A stretch of 64,000 bases of DNA from Variovorax sp. PMC12 (GCF_003019815.1 NZ_CP027773.1:755001-819000), one strand, 5' to 3'. Shown: positions 34,525-43,029, counted from the stretch's first letter. The notes: generated by a model from the letters alone, not told the origin. A program made the numbers and translations.

Positions 34525-36099
34525 ATGAACGCCTGGCTTCTACCTTTGCGCATCGCGCTTGCCGGCCTGCTGGTCGCGGCGCTCGGCGCCTGCGGCTCGC
34601 TGCCGGTGGCGCGCGAACGGCCCGCCGAGAATTCCGCGGCTGCGGATCCGACCACCTCGCTCGCGAAGATCGTGGCCGCCTCCACCCCGCCCGGGGAGCA
34701 TTCTGGCTTCCGGCTGATGCCGCTGGGCGTGTACTCGCTCGACGCCCGCATCCAGCTCGCCCAGCGGGCCCAGCGCTCGCTGGTGGTGCAGTACTACCAG
34801 CTCGAGAACGACGCCGTGGGCCGCCTGCTGCTGCGCACCCTGCGCGAGGCGGCGGCGCGCGGCGTGAAGGTGCGGGTGCTGGTGGACGACCTCTACACCG
34901 TCAAGAGCCAGCAACTGCTGCTCGCGCTGTCCGAGACGCCGAATGTCGAGGTGCGGCTCTTCAATCCGTTCTGCTGCGGGCGCAACGGCTTCCTGTCGCG
35001 CTTCGCGGCGTCGCCGTTCGAGATCGGGCGGCTCAACCACCGCATGCACAACAAGCTCTTCATTGCCGACGGCGCGATGGCGGTGGTGGGCGGGCGCAAC
35101 ATCGCCGAGGAATATTTCGTGCTGAACGAGGCGCAGAACTTCATCGACATGGACGCGCTGGTCGTCGGCAAGGTGGTGCCGCAGCTCGAATCGATCTTCG
35201 ACGCCTACTGGAACAGCGTGCAGGTCTGGCCGATTGCCGACATCGTGGCGGGCGAGGGCGGCCGCAAGCCGGGCACCGCCGATTTCGACGAGTGGGTGGA
35301 CATGGCCGCGCCGCCGCCGAAGATCGTGCTGCCGCCGTCGGACATCCTGGGCTACGGCCCCATCGCCGAAGAGCTGGACGGCGGGCGCATGGGCCTGCTG
35401 TGGGGCGAGGCCCGCGCCATTGCCGATCCGCCCGGCAAGCCAGCGACCATGACGGCCGACGAAGCCATCGCCACCAGCGTGACCATGCAGGTCTGGGCGC
35501 TGATGCTCGACGCCAAGACCGAGGTCGACCTGACCTCCCCGTACCTCGTGCCCGGCGAGCGCGGCATGGCCGCGTTCCAGGAACTGACCCAGCGCAAGGT
35601 CAAGCTCACGCTCGTCACCAACTCGCTGGCCGCCAACGACGAGCCGCTGGTGCACACGGGCTACGCGCGCTACCGCGAACGGCTGCTGCAAGCGGGCGCC
35701 GACCTGTACGAGCTGAGCCCGCAGCGCACCAGCGCGGGCGAGCGCTTCGGCATGTTCGGCAAGTCGCTCGGGCGGCTGCATGCCAAGACGGCCGCCATCG
35801 ACAAGACGCGCATCTTCATCGGCTCCATGAACCTCGACCCGCGCTCGGCCAGCCAGAACACCGAGATGGGGCTGGTGGTCGACAGCCCGCAGCTCGCGCG
35901 CGAGATGCTGCGGGTCATCAACATCAGCAAGCTGCAGAACTCCTACCGGCTGCGGCTGGCCAAGGGCACCGGCACGCTGCAGTGGCTGACCAACGACGGC
36001 GAGAAGGAAATGATCCTGACCTCCGAGCCGGAGTCGAGCTTCTTCCAGCGCTTCTACAACATGCTCATTGCGCCGGTGGTCCCCGAGATGCTGTTGTAG
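34525..36099 (+). CDS. Phospholipase D family lipoprotein, cardiolipin synthase C-like
   Basis: A 524-residue protein with two HKD catalytic motifs: H175-N-K177-x4-D182 in RMHNKLFIADG, and H419-A-K421-x4-D426 in RLHAKTAAIDK. The N-terminus is a lipoprotein signal (AALGACGS). The layout resembles ClsC, which makes cardiolipin from phosphatidylglycerol and phosphatidylethanolamine, and other periplasmic PLD enzymes. GRNIAEEYF and GSMNLDPRS after the motifs are typical. It is the first gene of a dense seven-gene run, nine bases before the next gene. A head-group transferase role in making an unusual lipid is inference. Confidence 0.85.
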   Translation: MNAWLLPLRIALAGLLVAALGACGSLPVARERPAENSAAADPTTSLAKIVAASTPPGEHSGFRLMPLGVYSLDARIQLAQRAQRSLVVQYYQLENDAVGRLLLRTLREAAARGVKVRVLVDDLYTVKSQQLLLALSETPNVEVRLFNPFCCGRNGFLSRFAASPFEIGRLNHRMHNKLFIADGAMAVVGGRNIAEEYFVLNEAQNFIDMDALVVGKVVPQLESIFDAYWNSVQVWPIADIVAGEGGRKPGTADFDEWVDMAAPPPKIVLPPSDILGYGPIAEELDGGRMGLLWGEARAIADPPGKPATMTADEAIATSVTMQVWALMLDAKTEVDLTSPYLVPGERGMAAFQELTQRKVKLTLVTNSLAANDEPLVHTGYARYRERLLQAGADLYELSPQRTSAGERFGMFGKSLGRLHAKTAAIDKTRIFIGSMNLDPRSASQNTEMGLVVDSPQLAREMLRVINISKLQNSYRLRLAKGTGTLQWLTNDGEKEMILTSEPESSFFQRFYNMLIAPVVPEMLL

Positions 36100-36108
36100 C
36101 CTCGGGGG

Positions 36109-36882
36109 ATGGCGCAGACTTTCACTTCGTTGTCGGCCCCGCAGGTCATGCGGTGGGGCCTGCTTTTCTTTGGCGGGATCTATCTCTGTTTCGGCGGACT
36201 GACCTGGCTGCTGACGAAGCGCCTGCTGCCCGCGCTGGGCATCGGGCGGCCGCTCGATCCGCGGCCGCTGCAGCCGGGGCAGTTGCGGCGCGAGCTGGGG
36301 CAGTCGGGCGTGTCGGTGCTGATCTTCGGGCTGGGCATGGTGTTCCCTTGGGGCTTGCTGCAGCTGGGCTGGGCGCGGCTCGACGGCGATGCGGGCTGGC
36401 TGCAGATCACGCTCGAGATTCTCGTGCTCGCGGTCTGGAACGACGTGCATTTCTGGGTCAACCACCGCCTGCTGCACACGCGCTGGCTGCGGCGCTTTCA
36501 CGGGCCGCATCACCGGTCGTTCGTGACCACGCCATGGGCCACCTACAGCTTCCACCCGATCGAGGCGCTGATGCTGGGCAACGTGATCCTGCTGCCGATG
36601 GTGCTGCACGACTTCAGCTTCTGGTCGCTCGCGGCGGTGCCGGTGTTCAGCCTGTTCTTCAACTGCGTCGGGCATTCGAACTACGACTTCTTCACCGGCG
36701 TGTCTTACAGCCACTGGTTCGCGGCGAGCCGGCGGCATCATCTGCACCATGCCGTGCACAACGGCAACTACGGCTTCCAGTTCACCTTCATGGACAGGCT
36801 CTTCCGCACGCGCATTGCCGCGGACGCCGCCGAACCGCTCTTCCGGGCCTTCCACAAGAAGCATGGCGCGACCACCGCCTGA
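36109..36882 (+). CDS. Sterol desaturase/fatty acid hydroxylase family protein
   Basis: A 257-residue membrane di-iron enzyme of the fatty acid hydroxylase superfamily. The three histidine boxes are visible: NDVHFWVNHRLLH, FHGPHHRS and RRHHLHHAVHNGNYG. About four helices precede and separate them. Family members hydroxylate or desaturate sterols, fatty acids or ether lipids; the substrate here is unknown. It starts nine bases after the PLD-family gene and overlaps the desaturase gene by 20 bases. Electron donors are not encoded in the cluster. Confidence 0.88.
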   Translation: MAQTFTSLSAPQVMRWGLLFFGGIYLCFGGLTWLLTKRLLPALGIGRPLDPRPLQPGQLRRELGQSGVSVLIFGLGMVFPWGLLQLGWARLDGDAGWLQITLEILVLAVWNDVHFWVNHRLLHTRWLRRFHGPHHRSFVTTPWATYSFHPIEALMLGNVILLPMVLHDFSFWSLAAVPVFSLFFNCVGHSNYDFFTGVSYSHWFAASRRHHLHHAVHNGNYGFQFTFMDRLFRTRIAADAAEPLFRAFHKKHGATTA

Positions 36883-37816
36883 CGCGCGACCCCGGCTGCC
36901 GAGGCTGCGCCACTGGCGGGACTGGCAGAGCCTTGTCTACCTCGCGGCGCTGCCCGCACTGGCGGCATGGCAATGGGTGCACGGCTTCAACATCGTGATG
37001 TATGGGCTGATGTTGTTCCTCACGCTCGGCGTCGGCGTCATCCACCACAACCACGTGCACCTGCGCATGTGGCGCGGGCGGCGCCTGAACCGGCTGACCG
37101 ACTTCTGGATCACGCTGCTGCAGGGGCACCCGACCTTCGTGTTCTGGCCCGCGCACGTGGCCAACCACCATCGCCATCGGCATGGGCCGAAGGACGTGGC
37201 GCGCACCTACCGTTTCGGCGGCGACACCAACCACCTGTGGGGCTACCTGCTGCATCCGTTCCAGGCGGTTTGGGTGCTCATGCCGGTGTTCTTCGGCTGG
37301 CTCGCGCGGCTGCGGCGGCACCGGCGCGGCGCGTGGCGCTACTGCATGGCGCAGTACGCGCTGTGGCTGGTCAGCTGGACGGTGCTGCTGGCCGTCGACT
37401 GGCGCAAGGCGCTGCTCTTCGTGATCGTGCCGCAGCTGCATGGGCTGCACTGGCTGCTGGCGACCAACTACCTGCAGCATGCGCACGCCGACGGCCGCAA
37501 GCCGGCGCCCAACGGTGTGGCCAAGGGAGCGCCGGGCGATACCCCGGGTAGCCGGCTGAACTACGCCCGCAATTTCGAGGGGCTGGTGAACCCATTGCTG
37601 TTCAACATCGGCCTGCACACCGCACACCACGAGAACCCGCATGCCCATTGGTCCGAGCTCACGCATCTGCATCGCACGCGCTACCGCGCGCGGGTCGATC
37701 CGGCGCTCAACGAGGGCGGGCTGGTGCCGTACATGGCGCGCGTTTTCGTGCTGGGGGCCGTGTGGCCGCGTTTTCGCAGCCGCTCGCTGATGCCTCCCGA
37801 TTCCCCAACCCACTGA
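36863..37816 (+). CDS. Fatty acid desaturase family protein
   Basis: A 317-residue membrane di-iron desaturase or hydroxylase. Histidine boxes are HHNHVH in the first loop, HVANHHRHRHG in the second and GLHTAHHENPHAHWSEL in the third. The HTAHHENPH pattern resembles acyl-lipid desaturases and AlkB-like hydroxylases. The start ATG at 36863 overlaps the upstream gene by 20 bases; there is no other good start nearby. Three bases separate its stop from the ketosynthase gene. The acyl substrate is unknown. Confidence 0.85.
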   Translation: MARPPPDARPRLPRLRHWRDWQSLVYLAALPALAAWQWVHGFNIVMYGLMLFLTLGVGVIHHNHVHLRMWRGRRLNRLTDFWITLLQGHPTFVFWPAHVANHHRHRHGPKDVARTYRFGGDTNHLWGYLLHPFQAVWVLMPVFFGWLARLRRHRRGAWRYCMAQYALWLVSWTVLLAVDWRKALLFVIVPQLHGLHWLLATNYLQHAHADGRKPAPNGVAKGAPGDTPGSRLNYARNFEGLVNPLLFNIGLHTAHHENPHAHWSELTHLHRTRYRARVDPALNEGGLVPYMARVFVLGAVWPRFRSRSLMPPDSPTH

Positions 37817-37819
37817 ACC

Positions 37820-39748
37820 ATGCCTGTTTCATTCCAACGCGTGTACCTAGAGAGCGCCGGCTACTTCATGCCGGGCGAACCCATTCCCAATGACCGCATG
37901 GACGCGTACATCGCGCCGCTCAACCGCATGTCGGAGCGCATCAAGCGGCGCATCCTGGCCGAGAACGGCATCCTCACGCGGCACTACGCCATTGACGCGG
38001 AAGGCGTGACGCAGCAGACCAACGCGCAACTGGCGGCCGGCGCCATCCGCGACTGCCTGCGGCGCGGCGGGGCCGAGCTGTCGCGGGTGTCGATGCTGGC
38101 CAGCGGGTCCTCTGGCGGGGACACGCTGATGCCGGGCTTCGCCAACATGATCCAGGGCGAACTGGCGGCGCAGCCGATGGAAACGCATTCGGTGCACGGC
38201 ATCTGCGCGGCGGGCGTTTCGGCGATCCAGGCGGCGGCGCAGGGCATCGAGCTGGGCGCGCACCGCTCGGCGTTGGCAGTGGCCAGCGAGATGCCGTCGC
38301 GCCTGTTCAAGCGCTCGCGCTTCGCCGCGCGCGGCTACGAGACCGACTTCGACTCGCACTTCCTGCGCTGGATGCTGTCCGACGGCGCGGGCGCGCTGCT
38401 GCTGTCCGACGGCTCGCCGGCGCTGGCCGGGTCGCCGGGGCTCAGGCTGCGGCTGAAGTGGGTGCACCAGCGCGCCTTCTCGGGCGACTATCCGGTGTGC
38501 ATGCAACTGGGCCTGACCGAAAACCGCGATGAGCACGGACGAGGCCACCTCGACTTCGGCTCCTGGGCCGAGGCCGAAGCCGCGGGCGCGCTCTCGCTGC
38601 GGCAGGACATCCGCCTGCTGCCGCACCTGTTCGACATCGGCATCCACGAATACGCGGGGCTGGTGCGCGACGGCTGGGTCGATCCGAAGCGGGTCGACCA
38701 CTTCCTGTGCCACTACTCGTCGGAAAAATTCATCCCGGTGGTCGAAGACCTGATGGCCAAGGCCGACCTGTCGATTCCGCGCGAGCGCTGGTGGAGCAAC
38801 CTCGCGTGGCGCGGCAACACCGGGGCGGCGTCGATCCTCGTGATGCTGGCCGAGTTCCTGCACACCAAGACGCTGAAGCCCGGCGAGCAGATCTTCTGTT
38901 ACGTGCCGGAGTCCGGGCGCTTCATGGCGGCGTACATGCTGCTCGAAGTCGAAGCGGCCGATGCCGCGCCCGTGGCGGCCGCGCCCCGTGCGACCGTGGT
39001 GCCCGACGACGACCTCGTCATCGCCCCGCCGCACGACCCGGCCGCCGCGCCCGAAGGCCTCGGCGCGCTGCTGACCGAACTGGCCGCCATATGGCACGAC
39101 TACCGCTCGCGCGTGTGGCGCACGCCGCTGGTGCGCCAGATCCGCGAGCGCCGCTTCGCCGTGCCCGACTACCTCAACTGGATGGAGCAGTGGGTGCCGC
39201 AGGTGCGCGAAGGCAGCCTGTGGATGCGCGAAGGCGCGGCATCGCTCAGCGAGCCCTACCAGATGCTGGCCTCGCTGATCGGCGTGCACGCGGGCGAGGA
39301 GCAGAACGACTTCAACATCCTGTTCAGCGACTACCGCAAGGCCGGCGGCACGGTCGAATCGATCGACGAGCTGCGCCGCAACCCCGGCGGCGAGGCGCTC
39401 AATGCCTACCTGCACGGCCTTGCGGCCACGCGCGACCCGATCGGCCTGCTGGGGGCGATCTACATCATCGAGGGCACGGGCCAGCGCATCGTGCCGGCGC
39501 TGCTGCCGCTGCTCAAGGCCAGCCTGAAGCTGCCGCCCGACGCCTTCCGCTTCCTCGAGTACCACGGCCACAACGACGAGCACCACCTGGGCCGCTGGCT
39601 CACCGCCGTCGAGATGGTCATGGCCGTCGAGGGGCAGGCCCGCGCCGCCCGCCAGATCACCGACACCGCGCGCCACACGGCCGCGCTGTACCTGATGCAG
39701 TTCCAGCACATCACGGAGCGAATGACAGATGCCCAGCAGAACGCCTGA
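37820..39748 (+). CDS. StlD/DarB-type ketosynthase fused to a haem-oxygenase-like di-iron domain
   Basis: A 642-residue two-domain protein. Residues 1-380 are a thiolase-fold ketosynthase like FabH and the StlD/DarB enzymes of dialkylresorcinol pathways. The early NGILTRHYAID motif supports StlD/DarB, and the triad is Cys129 (HGICAAG), His298 (LCHYSSE) and Asn333 (RGNTGAA). An Ala/Pro linker (about 381-412) leads to a helical domain of about 215 residues. Its metal-ligand-like patterns are H490-xx-EE (VHAGEEQND), E551 and EYHGHNDEHHLGRW (582-589), as in iron-containing redox enzymes of the haem-oxygenase-like fold. The usual StlD/DarB protein ends with the ketosynthase, so the tail is an addition. 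It overlaps the next gene by 20 bases. The product is unknown. Confidence 0.8.
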   Translation: MPVSFQRVYLESAGYFMPGEPIPNDRMDAYIAPLNRMSERIKRRILAENGILTRHYAIDAEGVTQQTNAQLAAGAIRDCLRRGGAELSRVSMLASGSSGGDTLMPGFANMIQGELAAQPMETHSVHGICAAGVSAIQAAAQGIELGAHRSALAVASEMPSRLFKRSRFAARGYETDFDSHFLRWMLSDGAGALLLSDGSPALAGSPGLRLRLKWVHQRAFSGDYPVCMQLGLTENRDEHGRGHLDFGSWAEAEAAGALSLRQDIRLLPHLFDIGIHEYAGLVRDGWVDPKRVDHFLCHYSSEKFIPVVEDLMAKADLSIPRERWWSNLAWRGNTGAASILVMLAEFLHTKTLKPGEQIFCYVPESGRFMAAYMLLEVEAADAAPVAAAPRATVVPDDDLVIAPPHDPAAAPEGLGALLTELAAIWHDYRSRVWRTPLVRQIRERRFAVPDYLNWMEQWVPQVREGSLWMREGAASLSEPYQMLASLIGVHAGEEQNDFNILFSDYRKAGGTVESIDELRRNPGGEALNAYLHGLAATRDPIGLLGAIYIIEGTGQRIVPALLPLLKASLKLPPDAFRFLEYHGHNDEHHLGRWLTAVEMVMAVEGQARAARQITDTARHTAALYLMQFQHITERMTDAQQNA

Positions 39749-40643
39749 TTTCCTGACCCAGGCGCACGACGAGCGCGACCCCAGCCCCTGGCTGGCGCTC
39801 TACCTCGACCAGAGCACGCCGCTGCCCGACAACGTGAAGGAGGCATGGCTGGCCGATTCGAGCTCCGGCTCGCGGCAATACCTGCTGCCGTTCCTGCGGC
39901 CGATTGCGCGGCTGACGATCATCCTGATCCAGATCGTGAAAGTGTTCGTGCCGCGCAACTGGTCGCACTCGATGCTGCTGCACCGCTTCCTGGCCTGGGG
40001 GCTGAAGCGCTTTGTCTCGCCAGAGGCCAACTGGCTGATATTGCGGCACTTCCACCTGGGCTCGCAGGTGCTGGCCTTCATCGGGCGCAATTCGCCGGCG
40101 CCCGTGGCCACCAACCCGCTGGAGCCGGCCGACATCGACGCGCTGAAGGACGAGATGTTCCTCAAGCACGACCTGAACCTCTTCAACTTCGTGATCCGGC
40201 TGAACACGGCGCTGCGCGACAGGGGGCTGACGCTGTGCAAGGCGGATAAGGTCGATTTCTCGATGATCAAGGAGCCGCCCCTGCGGCTGGAGGACATGCC
40301 GCAGGGCAGGCTCAATTTCCTCGACCTGCAAAGCGCCATCGAGCTGTTCACGCCGCTCTACCAGCTGATGCTGACGGACAACGATTTCTGGCGCGCGGCC
40401 AATTCCTTGCAACTGGACGAAACCATCGGCATCTACACCGCGACCATCCTCGCCGCGCCGGAACACCTGATCCTGGTCAACAACAAGCATCCCCTGGTGC
40501 CCCTGTCGACCCTGCGGGCCGGGCACCGGCTGGTGATCCACGGGCTTTCGACCGAAATGCTGCACAGCCTGCTCCAGCGCATGCAGGCGGCGCAGCAGGC
40601 GGGGGAAGGGGAGACATCCCTGTACGACCAGCCACTTGCATAG
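39729..40643 (+). CDS. DUF6999-like protein of unknown function
   Basis: A 304-residue protein that I associate with the uncharacterised DUF6999 family, known from similar lipid-gene neighbourhoods; the assignment is from memory. It has one hydrophobic stretch (PIARLTIILIQIVKVFV, about residues 58-74) which may be a membrane anchor or re-entrant helix, and a later mixed helical region with HDLNLFNFVIRLN. No catalytic motif is obvious. The start at 39729 overlaps the ketosynthase gene by 20 bases, so its product may act with that enzyme. Confidence 0.7.
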   Translation: MPSRTPDFLTQAHDERDPSPWLALYLDQSTPLPDNVKEAWLADSSSGSRQYLLPFLRPIARLTIILIQIVKVFVPRNWSHSMLLHRFLAWGLKRFVSPEANWLILRHFHLGSQVLAFIGRNSPAPVATNPLEPADIDALKDEMFLKHDLNLFNFVIRLNTALRDRGLTLCKADKVDFSMIKEPPLRLEDMPQGRLNFLDLQSAIELFTPLYQLMLTDNDFWRAANSLQLDETIGIYTATILAAPEHLILVNNKHPLVPLSTLRAGHRLVIHGLSTEMLHSLLQRMQAAQQAGEGETSLYDQPLA

Positions 40644-40660
40644 GCGTATGCTGCCCCCAG

Positions 40661-41032
40661 ATGCAAACCATGAACACGACCCGTAATCCGTCTCCCAAGA
40701 CCGATCTGGCAGTGACCCACGTGCTGGCTCAACTGCTGGAAAAGCTCGAGCACAGCCCCGTGCCCGTCGGCGCCGAGCAATACCGCTCGGTGGTCGAGCA
40801 CCTCGTCCACGAGTTCGAGGATGTCGAACAGGGGGCCGAACTGGGCCGCCTGCTCGACGCCTACCCGGCCGCGGCCGAGGTGTACGAAAATCTCAACTAT
40901 CAGCACGCCGGCCTTTGCCGGTCGGCGCTCGACGCTTCTCTTTCGGCCGAAGTCAGTGCCCGTGAAGCCATTGCCCGCGCCATGCGCGGTGCCCAACCGA
41001 ACAACAAGGACAAGACGCATGGCGAAGGGTGA
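40661..41032 (+). CDS. Hypothetical small acidic protein
   Basis: A 123-residue acidic, mostly helical protein that I do not recognise. It has no signal peptide or membrane segment. Two in-frame ATGs are near the start (40661 and 40670). It begins 17 bases after the DUF6999-like gene, and its last 14 bases overlap the next small gene. It may belong to the lipid operon or be a separate pair with the following gene. Confidence 0.6.
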   Translation: MQTMNTTRNPSPKTDLAVTHVLAQLLEKLEHSPVPVGAEQYRSVVEHLVHEFEDVEQGAELGRLLDAYPAAAEVYENLNYQHAGLCRSALDASLSAEVSAREAIARAMRGAQPNNKDKTHGEG

Positions 41033-41249
41033 AGTAAAGACGGCGGTGGTGGCGGACGGCCTGCGCTACAAATCGAAGACGCCGGGCTCGCCGTTCCGGG
41101 CCTCGGCATCGTTCAGCGGGGCGACCATGTCCTGCTTCATGTGCGGCAAGCACCGCGTGCGCTCGCAGTTGCGCACCCGCCAGGTGCTGGGCAAGTCGCA
41201 GACGGTTTGCGCGCCTTCCTGCAAGGCGCTCGACGAAGCCCTGGAATAA
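41019..41249 (+). CDS. Small protein with CxxC...CxxxC metal-site motif
   Basis: A 76-residue basic protein. The segment MSCFMCGKHR and the later TVCAPSCKAL give four cysteines in the order CxxC-(about 25)-CxxxC, a plausible zinc site. The basic stretch between (KHRVRSQLRTRQVLGKSQ) suggests nucleic acid or protein binding. The start ATG at 41019 overlaps the previous gene by 14 bases. I do not recognise a family. Confidence 0.6.
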   Translation: MAKGEVKTAVVADGLRYKSKTPGSPFRASASFSGATMSCFMCGKHRVRSQLRTRQVLGKSQTVCAPSCKALDEALE

Positions 41250-41484
41250 GCCCGTTCGGTCTTGCCGCTAGCACGGTGGCGAGACGTTTTGGCGACATTT
41301 CCTTGCGCCCGGGTCACGGATTGGCTTCCCCGGCGACTCGATTTGGATATACAGTTGGAAACAAATAATGCACGTAATTGCATTTATTCAAAAGTTCTAA
41401 TTTCAGTCGTCTCAATGAATTGCAGCCAAGCCGTTGACGTCCTTCGCAGGGCGTGGATTTCAACGCTCGCAAAGGGGTTCAGCC
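41250..41484 (+). other. Gene-free AT-rich interval
   Basis: No coding sequence is visible in these 235 bases. The part around 41340-41410 is far richer in A and T than its surroundings and probably holds the promoter of the following gene, but I cannot place a convincing -35/-10 pair. No clear terminator for the preceding gene is seen. Confidence 0.5.
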
Positions 41485-42072
41485 ATGGCTAAGCCGCGTC
41501 ATGTCGTCATGCAGGTGGTCAGGCGTTCATCGGGTAGCGCCACGCACCATGTCGAATTCCTCATGGACGACAACTTCGCGGAGCGGCTGCGCCAGCTGCG
41601 TTCGCTGGTGCCGCCTCTCGGCAGCCTCAACAAGCAGCGGGATCTCGTCATCGACAAGGTGCGCGTGCGCCTGCCGAATGCCATCTGGCGCTCCGGCAAC
41701 GAGATCGACGCGGACGGGGGCGTGGACGGTTCCTGCATCGTCATTGCGGCCGAAGGCTCGTTCAACTGCGGTGGCAAGGACCGCAAGACGCGCGAGAAGC
41801 TCGTGACGTACAACTTTTCGATTGCACGACTGATCGAGCTGCATGCCGAGCGCGCCGAGGGCGAAACGCTCTACATCCGTGACGGCGTGTTCGCCAACGA
41901 CGAGCCTGCCGAGTCACCCGCCGGCCGCTGGGTCGCGTCGATGCACGAACTCGAAGTGGTGATGCGGGTGCCCGACGCCCCGTCGGACTTCGACACGCTG
42001 CACGACCTCACGCTGCGCCCCGAACACCAGCAGTCCGGCGGCAACACCACGCAGCGCGCCACCTTCTTCTGA
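41485..42072 (+). CDS. Hypothetical cytoplasmic protein
   Basis: A 195-residue protein without signal peptide or membrane segments, not recognised. It has a central mixed region (NKQRDLVIDKVRVRLPNAIWRSG..GGVDGSCIVIAAEGSF) and a Gly/Gln-rich end. The ATG at 41485 has an AAAGGGG ribosome binding site about ten bases before it; an upstream in-frame start at 41434 lacks one. It stands alone behind the AT-rich interval and converges on the hydrolase gene. Confidence 0.65.
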   Translation: MAKPRHVVMQVVRRSSGSATHHVEFLMDDNFAERLRQLRSLVPPLGSLNKQRDLVIDKVRVRLPNAIWRSGNEIDADGGVDGSCIVIAAEGSFNCGGKDRKTREKLVTYNFSIARLIELHAERAEGETLYIRDGVFANDEPAESPAGRWVASMHELEVVMRVPDAPSDFDTLHDLTLRPEHQQSGGNTTQRATFF

Positions 42073-42091
42073 TCTTCTGACGCGGTAGTTC

Positions 42092-42940
42092 TCAGCAGCG
42101 CGCCGCGGCCGCTTCCGGCGCCGGGCCGCCGACGGGCGTGTACTGCGCCCGGTTGTTCTCCAGCCAGCGTTCGGACAAGGTGCTGTCCTGCTGCATCGGA
42201 TGGAAGTCCGCGCGCAGGTAGCTGCGCCAGCCCGCGAGGTTGCCGCGCAGCAGGCCATCGCGGCTCAGCAGAATGCGCGCCGCGCTCTTCCAGGTCGACC
42301 ATTTCCACAGCTGCTTCTCGTGGCGCAGGTTGTCGACGGTCTGGCGCATCAGGTCGCCCAGGAACATCATCGTCACGCGGCGGAACCAGCGCTTGCGCCA
42401 TTCGTCGGAGCCGCCAGCAGCCTTGTAGATGTCGAAGGCGACGCTCTTGTGCTCCAGTTCTTCGGCGCTGTGCCAGAGCCACATGGTGCGCAGCCGGGGC
42501 TCGGCGCCGTCGAGAATGCCGGGGTGGGCGAGCAGCCATTCGGCGAACATGGCGGTGAAGTGCTCGGTGGCAGCCGTGACCGCCAGCGCATGGCGCGGAT
42601 CGGCGTCTTCCATCAGTTTCAGGCGCTTGCTGGCGCGTGCCGTCCAGCCGTCGACCAGGCCCTGGCTCTCGAGATGGCTGTTGAACAGCGAGTGAATGCG
42701 CCGGTGCGTCGCTTCCTGGCCGATGAAGCCGCGCACGTCGGCGCGGTGCTGTTCCTGCACCTCGGGCGGCAGGGTGGCCACGGCGTCGCGCACGGCGTCG
42801 ATGAAGAATTGTTCTCCGAAGGGGAAACTCATCGACAGGGCATTGAAGAAAGCGGTCGAGAATGCATCGCCGCCACACCAGTCTCGGGCGAACGGCGGTT
42901 GCAGGTCGATCAGAAGGCGTCGGACAACGAGCTCAGTCAT
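42092..42940 (-). CDS. Ferritin-like metal-dependent hydrolase family protein (PF10118-like)
   Basis: A 282-residue helical protein of the 'predicted metal-dependent hydrolase' family. Possible di-metal ligands are in GQEATHRRIHS, ATEHFTAMFAEW and HSAEELEHKSVAFD, a ferritin-like EH pattern. The substrate is unknown. The ATG at 42940 starts MTELVVRR. It diverges from a TetR gene. A perfect TTGACA -35 on its strand (43035-43040) lies inside one of two TetR operators, so it is the likely target of that regulator. Confidence 0.75.
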   Translation of the reverse strand: MTELVVRRLLIDLQPPFARDWCGGDAFSTAFFNALSMSFPFGEQFFIDAVRDAVATLPPEVQEQHRADVRGFIGQEATHRRIHSLFNSHLESQGLVDGWTARASKRLKLMEDADPRHALAVTAATEHFTAMFAEWLLAHPGILDGAEPRLRTMWLWHSAEELEHKSVAFDIYKAAGGSDEWRKRWFRRVTMMFLGDLMRQTVDNLRHEKQLWKWSTWKSAARILLSRDGLLRGNLAGWRSYLRADFHPMQQDSTLSERWLENNRAQYTPVGGPAPEAAAARC

Positions 42941-42985
42941 GAAATCAAGCCTCGAAGAAAGCACGCAATGCGTGGGAGGAAGGTT

Positions 42986-43001
42986 GGTACATCTTCGTAC
43001 C
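42986..43001. promoter_or_regulatory. TetR operator, site 1
   Basis: GGTAC-ATCTTC-GTACC, an inverted repeat with 5-base arms and a 6-base centre, preceded by TT. It has the same arms and spacing as site 2, 44 bases away, which is about four helical turns. Confidence 0.65.
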
Positions 43002-43029
43002 GCATGCCTCCATGGTGCGGTCGGTTGTT

